The notes below the pieces were generated by a model, which made no database searches, was not told the DNA's origin, and saw only the letters and a list, made by a program, of their open reading frames with translations. DNA of 64,000 bases from Moheibacter lacus (lineage in GTDB: Bacteria > Bacteroidota > Bacteroidia > Flavobacteriales > Weeksellaceae), in the NCBI RefSeq assembly GCF_014042165.1, contig NZ_JACDZE010000003.1, positions 73,568-137,567 on the forward strand. The letters run 5' to 3'. This document shows positions 53,297 to 62,651 of this stretch, piece after piece (position 1 is the first letter of the stretch; the number at the start of each line of letters is the position of its first letter). The translations under genes and the position numbers were made by a program.

Positions 53297-53551
53297 TTAT
53301 TTTTTGGAATCAAAGAAGTCGGATTTCATTTTTTTACGGGAAAAGGATTTTCCATATTCCGGTTTTTCTTCTGCAATTTGATTTACCCAATCTGCAATGG
53401 GAAGATCTTCTAGATTTTTATAATTGTTTGAAGTCATCTGTCTATAAATGAATTCGGTAAGACGCGACAAACTGATGTTGTTCTTTTCAGCAAATTCTTT
53501 GGCTTGTTTGATGACTTGTTGGTCAAAAGATAAAGTGATTTTTGCGTCCAT
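53297..53551 (-). CDS. Antitoxin, DUF6364-like (ribbon-helix-helix)
   Basis: An 84-aa antitoxin. The N-terminal half (MDAKITLSFDQQVIKQAKEF and ISLSRLTEFIYRQM) is a ribbon-helix-helix DNA-binding domain; the C-terminal half (LPIADWVNQIAEEKPEYG and a Lys-rich end) is the likely toxin-binding part. It lies directly upstream of the PIN gene, in the usual antitoxin-first order, and should repress their shared promoter. Confidence 0.88.
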   Translation of the reverse strand: MDAKITLSFDQQVIKQAKEFAEKNNISLSRLTEFIYRQMTSNNYKNLEDLPIADWVNQIAEEKPEYGKSFSRKKMKSDFFDSKK

Positions 53552-53566
53552 GATGGTAGATTTAGT

Positions 53567-53598
53567 TATACGACAAAGATATTAAATCTATACGTATA
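53567..53598 (-). promoter_or_regulatory. Promoter and operator of the toxin-antitoxin operon
   Basis: On the minus strand TATCTTTG (53581-53574) matches TAnnTTTG. A perfect palindrome TATACGTATA (53589-53598) lies just upstream, within the promoter spacer, and a further TATACG copy (53567-53572) lies at the predicted transcription start. Two like sites flanking the -7 element suit autorepression by the ribbon-helix-helix antitoxin. Confidence 0.55.
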
Positions 53599-53779
53599 AT
53601 TAGAGATTTCAAAGAATTAATAAATAATTAGAAAAATAATAAGTTTTCACCCAAAATTATTTACACAAAATATTTTATTTAAAGCATTGAAAATTAGCCT
53701 AAAAAACGTTTTCAAACAATTATAAACGACTGTAAATATTTTCTTACCGACTAAATTTTGGTAGAAGTGAAATCTTTGC

Positions 53780-53814
53780 ATCAGAGATTTGAGTTGGCAA
53801 ATCGATACTCTGAT
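53780..53814 (+). promoter_or_regulatory. Two-part hairpin in the leader of ssb
   Basis: ATCAGAG (53780-53786) pairs with CTCTGAT (53808-53814), and inside it ATTTG (53787-53791) pairs with CAAAT (53798-53802), leaving a 5-base bulge. It lies 31 bases upstream of the ssb ATG. A near-consensus -7 element (AATCTTTG) just upstream suggests the hairpin would be at the very 5' end of the mRNA. The rest of the 294-base gap before it shows no gene. Confidence 0.5.
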
Positions 53815-53845
53815 CTGAATGTTTAATTTTTTAAAATCTAAAGCC

Positions 53846-54175
53846 ATGTCACTAAGAAACAAAGTTACCCTAATCGGTAGAACAGGAAAAGAAGTCGAAA
53901 CCGTAAATTTTGAAAACGGATCACTCGCAAAAGTAAGTTTAGCTACTTCGGAACATTACACCAATGCCAAAGGTGAAAAAGTTGAAGAAACCCAATGGCA
54001 TAATTTGGTAGCCTTCGGGAAAACAGCCGAAATCATGCAGAAATATGTAGAAAAAGGCAAAGAAATCGCAATTGAAGGAAAAATTATCTATAGAAATTAT
54101 GATGATAAAGACGGTCAAAAACGTTACATCACCGAAATCAAAGTAGATGAACTCGTGATGGTCGGTGGAAAATAA
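53846..54175 (+). CDS. ssb: Single-stranded DNA-binding protein, short form
   Basis: A 109-aa SSB with one OB fold: NKVTLIGRTGKEVETV at the start, TQWHNLVAFGKTAEIMQKYV, and GKIIYRNYDDKDGQKRYITE. It ends immediately after the OB fold (VDELVMVGGK), so the flexible linker and the acidic tip (DDDLPF-like) that recruits repair proteins are missing. Bacteroidota often carry such a short second SSB beside the full-length one; this is likely an accessory copy. The ATG at 53846 fits homologues. Confidence 0.92.
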   Translation: MSLRNKVTLIGRTGKEVETVNFENGSLAKVSLATSEHYTNAKGEKVEETQWHNLVAFGKTAEIMQKYVEKGKEIAIEGKIIYRNYDDKDGQKRYITEIKVDELVMVGGK

Positions 54176-54206
54176 CCTCTCTAATTCCACTAACTAACTT
54201 TAACCA

Positions 54207-54242
54207 AAAAGCCATTCTGAGAAATTTCTCAGAATGGCTTTT
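54207..54242. terminator. Bidirectional terminator between ssb and katG
   Basis: A perfect 36-nt palindrome (18-bp arms AAAAGCCATTCTGAGAAA and its complement). A/T-runs at both ends allow use from both sides between the convergent genes. Confidence 0.9.
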
Positions 54243-54261
54243 ACACTTATACAATGAAAAA

Positions 54262-56466
<2,205 letters not shown>

Positions 56467-56601
56467 TTACGAAATTATTTTTTTCAGTTTCGTAAAGTTA
56501 AATGTTAATACTTTAAAAATTAAGATTTTAAATCTATAGTTTTAATTTTAAAATAAATTTAATTTATAGCAACACTTCCTTCTATAAATTAAATCAATTA
56601 T

Positions 56602-57054
56602 TTACTTCAATTCTAAATAGGAGTCGATTTTATCATTTGGAACCAAAACCGATAAAATATAATGTTGGATTTTCCATCCGTCTTTGGTCAGGATAACTAC
56701 ACCTGAACCGCGACAAGATCCCATCCAAGTGTCCAGATTTTCGTCAAACCATGCCAATTTTCCATCAGCATATACATTGATGTTCCGTACTTTCTTTTTA
56801 AAATCCCAAGCTTTCCCTGCATCGAAATAGGGTTTTGCCCAAACCCGCATTTCTTCACGTGTCCAGTTCTCAGATTCATCCGTTCCTAAATAATGCGCAT
56901 CTTCTGTCATTGCTCCAAAAAATGCATCGGAATTGGCTTGTGTTGCCGCCAAATGCCAGTTATCCAATAAAGTATTGATTTTTTCTTCGGCAGTTTGGGC
57001 AATTGAAATGGAAAAGAAAATGACAAATAGGAGAGTTGAGAAAGTGAGTTTCAT
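56602..57054 (-). CDS. Secreted NTF2-like (SnoaL/DUF4440-type) protein
   Basis: A 150-aa exported protein: signal peptide (1-19, ending SIAQ), then a cone-shaped NTF2-like domain (LDNWHLAATQANSDAFFGAM, YLGTDESENWTREEM, KLAWFDENLDTWMG, GWKIQHYILSV). Family members bind small molecules or act as simple enzymes, but no function is evident. It starts 4 bases after the GH3 gene stop, last in the M23-GH3-NTF2 operon. Confidence 0.85.
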   Translation of the reverse strand: MKLTFSTLLFVIFFSISIAQTAEEKINTLLDNWHLAATQANSDAFFGAMTEDAHYLGTDESENWTREEMRVWAKPYFDAGKAWDFKKKVRNINVYADGKLAWFDENLDTWMGSCRGSGVVILTKDGWKIQHYILSVLVPNDKIDSYLELK

Positions 57055-57058
57055 ATTT

Positions 57059-58564
57059 TTAAGATTTGATCAAATTTAACTCAAAAAATCCATCTGCAAT
57101 TTTTCGGTCGTTGGTCAATCGGGGCACTTTATTTTGACCTCCGAGTTTTCCTTGGGATTTCATGTATTCGTTAAATCCATTTGGTTTTACAGATGAAACA
57201 ACCAAGGTCCGCAACATATTTCCATCGATCAAATCTTGATAATAGGAATTCAGTTTTTGTAGATTTTGATCCAATTCTTCTGCAAATTCTTCTAAATTTT
57301 CTGGTTCTTTAACAAACTCAATCAACCATTCATGATAGGGAAGGCCTTCATTTGGATTCACTTGTGGAGCGACGGTAAATTCGGAAACTTGAATTTGAAA
57401 TTTTTGAGCAGTTGATTTCATCGCTTGTTCGACTTCGTGCGCAATAACATGTTCGCCAAATGCAGAAGTATAATGTTTGATTCGTCCTGAAACGACAATT
57501 CGATAGGGTTTTAAATTGGTAAACCGAACGGTATCGCCGATGTTATATCCCCAAAGTCCAGCGTTTGTGTTGAGAATGAGGACATAATCTTTGTCCAATT
57601 CCACATCTTTAAGCGAAATCCGAGTTGGGTTTTCATCAAAAAATTCGTTAACAGGAATGAATTCGTAAAAAATACCATTGTTCAAAAGCAGGAGTAAATC
57701 GTTGGCTTGAATGGAATCCTGATAGGCAATAAATCCTTCTGAAGCGGGATAAGTCTGGATTACATCCAAATCCTCACCGATGAGTTCGATCATTTTTTCT
57801 CGGTAGGGATTATAATTCACGCCTCCGGTGACCATCAATTGGAGGTTGGGGAAAATTTCTTTGATGGTTTTTTTACCAGATTTTTCGATTAGTTTTTCAA
57901 AATAATTGACCAACCAAGGTGGAATTCCGGAAATAAGCGTCATGTTTTCCGGTAAAGTTTCTTCTACGACTTTGTCCACTTTTGTCTCCCAATCTTCGAT
58001 GCAATTGGTTTCCCAAGTCGGCATTCGGTTTTTTTGTAAATATTTGGGAACGAAATGCGCTACGATTCCAGATAGACGTCCGATGTTGATTCCGTTTTTT
58101 TGTTCCAATTCAGGGCTTCCTTGTAAGAAGATCATTTTTCCTTCTACGAAATCTGCTGTTTTTTTTTCCAGCATATAGTTCAATAAAGCATTTCGAGCCG
58201 ATTTAATATGCGAAGGCATTGATTCTTTGGTGATGGGAATGTATTTGGTGCCTGAAGTCGTTCCGGAAGTTTTGGCGAAATAAATCGGTTTTCCTTCCCA
58301 AATAATGTCTGATTTTCCTTCTTTGATCAGTTCGATATAGGGTTTCAAATCTTCATAATCTCGAATGGGAACTTGTTTTTTGAAATCTTCGTAGGATTGA
58401 ATTTTTTCAAAATGATGGTCTTTTCCAAATTTGGTTTCAGTCCCAACAGAAATTAAATTATGAAATATTTTAGTTTGGAATTCGATTGGATTTTCGATCC
58501 ATTTTTTTTCCGATTTGGAAATAATTTGGGCAAATATTTGGGCGATTTTGGCTTTTAATCCCAT
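57059..58564 (-). CDS. GH3-like acyl-adenylate-forming protein
   Basis: A 501-aa protein of the GH3 family, known from plant enzymes that join amino acids to jasmonate or auxin through an acyl-adenylate. The ATP-binding P-loop equivalent is FAKTSGTTSGTKYIPI, and the later motifs TYPASEGFIAYQD and LRTLVVSSVKPNGFNEYM are present. The bacterial substrate is unknown. The ATG at 58564 overlaps the last base of the M23 peptidase stop. The position with a cell-wall hydrolase hints at an envelope role, but this is inference only. Confidence 0.9.
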   Translation of the reverse strand: MGLKAKIAQIFAQIISKSEKKWIENPIEFQTKIFHNLISVGTETKFGKDHHFEKIQSYEDFKKQVPIRDYEDLKPYIELIKEGKSDIIWEGKPIYFAKTSGTTSGTKYIPITKESMPSHIKSARNALLNYMLEKKTADFVEGKMIFLQGSPELEQKNGINIGRLSGIVAHFVPKYLQKNRMPTWETNCIEDWETKVDKVVEETLPENMTLISGIPPWLVNYFEKLIEKSGKKTIKEIFPNLQLMVTGGVNYNPYREKMIELIGEDLDVIQTYPASEGFIAYQDSIQANDLLLLLNNGIFYEFIPVNEFFDENPTRISLKDVELDKDYVLILNTNAGLWGYNIGDTVRFTNLKPYRIVVSGRIKHYTSAFGEHVIAHEVEQAMKSTAQKFQIQVSEFTVAPQVNPNEGLPYHEWLIEFVKEPENLEEFAEELDQNLQKLNSYYQDLIDGNMLRTLVVSSVKPNGFNEYMKSQGKLGGQNKVPRLTNDRKIADGFFELNLIKS

Positions 58565-59430
58565 CAGAATACGATGTATTGTTGCGGATCTACAGGAGTT
58601 CCATCGATCCAAAGTTCAAAATGCAAATGCGGACCGGTGGTGAGTTCTCCAGTATTTCCAACGGCAGCAATCACTTCTCCTTTTTTCACGACATCACCCA
58701 TTTTTTTATAAACGGTAAGGGCGTGTTTGTAAACTGAAATCATTCCTTGTTGATGCTGAATGACCGCTACATAACCTGTTTCTGGTGTCCAATCTGTAAA
58801 AATAACGGTTCCCGATGCAACGGATTTGATGGCTTCTCCTTGTTGGGCTGCGATGTCGATGGCCAAATGATTTTCTTCTGTGCTGTAGCCTGAGGTCATG
58901 ATGCCTTTGAGTGGTGTAAATAACAGGCTACCAGACTCTTGATTATCTTGAGTTCCTGCGACGCTGAATATTTCTTCTTGTTCCACTTCTTTTCTCAATT
59001 CTAAATCATCCTCAGTTGGCGCTAAATCAACTTTACTTAAATCGACAGAAGTAATTGGATTTTGCGTCGTATCAATTTCGGGAATGGGAACTTCTCCTGC
59101 CAAAATAATGCGAAGGTTTTTGATGTAAAGATCGTTGGCTTTGCTACGATTTTCTAAAACCTCGACTTGATTGGTTAATTTTAAAATTTCTTCCTTGTCC
59201 ATTACGCCTACATGTTTTTCAGATGGTAAGATGTAATCATGTAAGGGTGTGTACAGCAAAGTCAGCGTAGTGCAAGCGATGGTAAAGAAGGTTAACAAAG
59301 CCAATACTACCAAGACATTCATCCGGTTTAACCGAAATGAGAATTGTTCTTCCTGTGATTCTTCATTGAGAATGATCAAGGTATGTTTTTGGAACAATTT
59401 CCTGAAAATATTTTTTTTCTTTTTTTTCAT
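58564..59430 (-). CDS. M23-family peptidoglycan endopeptidase, membrane-anchored
   Basis: A 288-aa LytM/M23 metallopeptidase that would cut peptidoglycan cross-links in the periplasm. A Lys-rich N-terminus (KKKKKNIFRK) precedes one membrane helix (NVLVVLALLTFFTIACTTL, about 38-60), a short coiled coil (EEILKLTNQVEVLENRS) and the M23 domain (about 175-288). Zinc ligands are His and Asp in ENHLAIDIAA and HxH in GPHLHFELW; the active site is intact. First gene of the M23-GH3-NTF2 operon and divergent from sprE, as commonly seen in flavobacteria. Confidence 0.93.
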   Translation of the reverse strand: MKKKKKNIFRKLFQKHTLIILNEESQEEQFSFRLNRMNVLVVLALLTFFTIACTTLTLLYTPLHDYILPSEKHVGVMDKEEILKLTNQVEVLENRSKANDLYIKNLRIILAGEVPIPEIDTTQNPITSVDLSKVDLAPTEDDLELRKEVEQEEIFSVAGTQDNQESGSLLFTPLKGIMTSGYSTEENHLAIDIAAQQGEAIKSVASGTVIFTDWTPETGYVAVIQHQQGMISVYKHALTVYKKMGDVVKKGEVIAAVGNTGELTTGPHLHFELWIDGTPVDPQQYIVF

Positions 59431-59504
59431 TTATTCAATTGCAAATATCTAAATAGATTTTAAATGTACCATACAAGATTTTTTTAAATCCTACGTTTTT
59501 ATTG

Positions 59505-59512
59505 TAGTTTTG
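59505..59512 (+). promoter_or_regulatory. Promoter -7 element (TAGTTTTG) of sprE
   Basis: Exact TAnnTTTG match 16 bases before the sprE ATG. The -33 region is T-rich without a TTG. Confidence 0.55.
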
Positions 59513-59528
59513 TCGGGATTGGATACTT

Positions 59529-61997
59529 ATGAAAAAGAAATTACTCTTATTGGCTTGCTTAGGATTGATGGTCAGCTGCTCTGTGAAAAAAGATTCAGCA
59601 AAAAACCGGGCATTCCATAATTCAACTGCTTGGTTCAATACTTTGTTCAATGCAGAAGAAGAAATGGACAAAAAGATTGACGAATTGGAAATCAGTTATA
59701 AAGACAATTACTCCGAAATCCTTCCTGTTGATCCTCGACCTGAAATCGTTCAGCCTGAATTAAGTGAAGATTATATCGATCAAATGTCTGCAGGATTTAA
59801 AAATAAAACCGGCGGAAGTTCCAGTAAAGATGCTCCTCAGGTTACAGGATTTGATTTGGTAGAAAAAAAAGCATTGAAAGCGATTGAAAATCACTCAATG
59901 TTGATCGATGGTAGAGAGCGCAACAAAACCATGACGCGTGCTTATTTGGTACTTGGGAAGGCGAGATACAACAATGGAAAAAGTTTTGAAGCTTTAGAAG
60001 CTTTAAATTATATGCAAAATAAACTTCCATATAATAAGAAGTTCACACCTGAAGCTCGTTTGTATACTGCATTGGCCAATTTTCAAACCGGAAATTATTT
60101 TGAAGGAGAAAGGATTTTGGAGAATTTGAATAAAGATGATGGTTATAAAAAGAAATACCAAGAGAAATTTGCCAAATACTATGCAGAAAACATGATCAGA
60201 AATGGTGATTATGAAGAAGCCATCGAGTTACTTGATAAAACCATTGAGAATACAAAAAACAAAAAACGAAAAGCCAGGTATTATTTCATCGAAGGGCAAT
60301 TGTATTCGTTACTCGGAATGCAAAATGAAGCTGGAGAAGCATTTACTAGAGTTTATAAAATGAAGCCGGGTTTTGAAATGGAAGTAAAATCCCAATTGGG
60401 AATTGCTGCTAATTTTGATCCGGAGAAAAATAGTTACAATTCTTACAAAGAACATTTGCTTGATGTTTCAAAAAAAGGAAATTATGTTTCGCGTAAAAAC
60501 GAATTCTTCTATGCTATCGGTGACATGGCCATCAAAGAAGGAAAAGTAGAAGAAGCTCGAAAATATTTGAAGGAAAGTTTTGTAGGGCCAGCTTCTGATC
60601 CTTATGTAAGAGGAAGAGCATATGAAAGATATGCCGATTTGGAATTTGACCAAGGAAATTACGTTCATGCGTCGGCTTATTATGACAGTGCACTTTCCGT
60701 GACGCCTTACGATAAAGATATTGCCAGAATCACAGAAAGAAGTACGTCATTAAAATTTTTAATGGAGAAATATTATTTGGTGAAAAGAAACGATAGTATT
60801 TTGAAATTGGCATATATGACACAGGAAGAAAAAGACAAATTCTTTGGAGATTATATTGCCAAATTAAAAATTGAAGATGCAAAACGTCAGAAACAAATAG
60901 AAGAGGAAGCCACCATATTCCAAACCCAAACCAAAGGTGGTGGGAGTTTCGGTGGGTCGTTTGAAGGAGGCGGAAGTACTTTTTATTTTTATAATACCTC
61001 TTTAAAATCCAATGGTGTAAATGAATTCAAAAGAATATGGGGAAATGTCCGTTTGGGAGACAATTGGAGAAGTTCTACCGGAGGTGCTTTGAGCATTGAA
61101 GATCAAGAAGCAGAAATGCTGGGACAAGCTGATGCTCAAAACCCAAGACGATATGAATTGGATTTTTATTTGGAACAAATTCCAACCAAGCAAAATGAAT
61201 TGAACAAATTAAAAATTGAACGGGATACGACGGAACTTTCACTCGGAATTGGTTATTATGATTTGTTTAAAAATGCAAAATCGGCAACTGAAACCCTAGA
61301 ACATTTGGTGTCAACGCCTCCAAAAGAACAAGCGACAGAAGCACAAGCTTATTATCAGATCTATAGAATCAACCAAAAGGAAGAAAATTTAGCGAAAGCT
61401 GATGAATACAAAAATTTGATTTTGTCCAAATATCCAAATTCTATTTATGCGGAATATATTTTAAATCCGGAAGTAAATTTCATCACGCCGACTACAAAAG
61501 AAGCACTCGCTTATTATGAAGAAACCTATGATTTGTACAAAGCAGGGAAATATGATGAAGTGAAATCGAGGACGGTGGAAGCCGTTGAAAAATATCCTAC
61601 GGAAGCCATCATTGCCAAATTCTCATTGGTCAATGCATTGGCAATCGGGAAAACTGAAGGAAGGGAAAACTTTGTTTCAGCTTTAGAGTTGATTACCGTT
61701 GCGTATCAAAATTCAGATGAAGCTAAAAAAGCGCAGGAAATTTTGGATTTATTGAACGGGGTAACCAAAAAAGAGCAGGAAACAGAAGGGGAAGAAAGCA
61801 ATAAAAACCCAGAAACTAAAAGGGAGGGAGATGCCAAGCAACGACCCGGTCAAGGCAATGTTCGCGGAAATAATCCCAATTCAAATCCGAACTCAAACCC
61901 CAACCAATCCGGCACATCTCCAACTAGACCTCAGAAAAAAGAAGATGGTTCTGTGCAAAATGGTCCCGGAACTCCGGGTGACGCTGATGACGATTGA
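59529..61997 (+). CDS. sprE: SprE/PorW, T9SS/gliding motility lipoprotein
   Basis: An 822-aa TPR lipoprotein required for the type IX secretion system (PorW in Porphyromonas, SprE in Flavobacterium). The lipoprotein signal ends LMVSC (Cys at 18). The N-terminal region NRAFHNSTAWFNTLFNAEEE is the conserved hallmark. TPR-like repeats run through about 130-430 (YEEAIELLDKTIENTKNKKR, and so on) and again before the C-terminus. The last 70 residues are Asn/Pro/Gly/Glu-rich and disordered. In known systems it links PorKN rings to the core translocon. No other T9SS genes are adjacent. Confidence 0.93.
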   Translation: MKKKLLLLACLGLMVSCSVKKDSAKNRAFHNSTAWFNTLFNAEEEMDKKIDELEISYKDNYSEILPVDPRPEIVQPELSEDYIDQMSAGFKNKTGGSSSKDAPQVTGFDLVEKKALKAIENHSMLIDGRERNKTMTRAYLVLGKARYNNGKSFEALEALNYMQNKLPYNKKFTPEARLYTALANFQTGNYFEGERILENLNKDDGYKKKYQEKFAKYYAENMIRNGDYEEAIELLDKTIENTKNKKRKARYYFIEGQLYSLLGMQNEAGEAFTRVYKMKPGFEMEVKSQLGIAANFDPEKNSYNSYKEHLLDVSKKGNYVSRKNEFFYAIGDMAIKEGKVEEARKYLKESFVGPASDPYVRGRAYERYADLEFDQGNYVHASAYYDSALSVTPYDKDIARITERSTSLKFLMEKYYLVKRNDSILKLAYMTQEEKDKFFGDYIAKLKIEDAKRQKQIEEEATIFQTQTKGGGSFGGSFEGGGSTFYFYNTSLKSNGVNEFKRIWGNVRLGDNWRSSTGGALSIEDQEAEMLGQADAQNPRRYELDFYLEQIPTKQNELNKLKIERDTTELSLGIGYYDLFKNAKSATETLEHLVSTPPKEQATEAQAYYQIYRINQKEENLAKADEYKNLILSKYPNSIYAEYILNPEVNFITPTTKEALAYYEETYDLYKAGKYDEVKSRTVEAVEKYPTEAIIAKFSLVNALAIGKTEGRENFVSALELITVAYQNSDEAKKAQEILDLLNGVTKKEQETEGEESNKNPETKREGDAKQRPGQGNVRGNNPNSNPNSNPNQSGTSPTRPQKKEDGSVQNGPGTPGDADDD

Positions 61998-62013
61998 TCT
62001 TTCCATTAGAAGA

Positions 62014-62634
62014 TTATAAAAGCCCAAATTCAAAACAGTATTTGATGAGTTGAGCCGTGTTTTTGGATGCGGTTTTTTCCAACAAACTTTTGCGGTGACT
62101 GATGACCGTAAGTTGGCTGATGAATAATTTATCCGCTATTTCCTGATTGGTCAAACCCTCGGCAATCAACGCCAAAACTTCTTTTTCTCTTTTTGTAAAA
62201 ACCGGAGTCTTGGAAGTAGAGGGAATGTTATTGCTCAAAATTTTCCGGATAGAAGGTGGTAGAAATTTTTTCCCTGATGAGACTTTCTCTATAGTTTCAA
62301 CCAGTTCATCGGAATGCGTATTTTTCAAAAGATAGGAATCGGCACCGTTTTCCAACATTTTATGGATGATTCCGGCCTGATTGAAAGTACTCAGCGCGAT
62401 GATTCCCACTTCGGGAAATCGCTGTCGGATGGTTGCGCAGAATTCAATTCCGTTTCCGTCCGGCAGATTGATGTCCAGCAAAATGATGTCGGTATCGGGA
62501 TTTTGTTCCAGAAATTCGATTCCTGCATTTCCTTCGGAAGCATGTGCTACTTTTTCAACATAATTCAGATCATTGAGCATCGAACTGATTCCCTGCGCCA
62601 CCACCTGATGGTCTTCAATCATGAGTATTTTCAT
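62014..62634 (-). CDS. LuxR/NarL-family response regulator
   Basis: A 206-aa regulator. The receiver domain has acidic residues in IEDH, phospho-acceptor Asp in IILLDINLPDG (about Asp56) and Lys in LLKNT. The C-terminal LuxR helix-turn-helix is FTKREKEVLALIAEGLTNQE followed by ISQLTVISHRKSLLEKT. It lies 17 bases downstream of the kinase gene on the same strand, its obvious partner. Similar in design to the pair at the left edge but not a close copy. Confidence 0.92.
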   Translation of the reverse strand: MKILMIEDHQVVAQGISSMLNDLNYVEKVAHASEGNAGIEFLEQNPDTDIILLDINLPDGNGIEFCATIRQRFPEVGIIALSTFNQAGIIHKMLENGADSYLLKNTHSDELVETIEKVSSGKKFLPPSIRKILSNNIPSTSKTPVFTKREKEVLALIAEGLTNQEIADKLFISQLTVISHRKSLLEKTASKNTAQLIKYCFEFGLL

Positions 62635-62651
62635 CTAAATTAATTTTAGCA

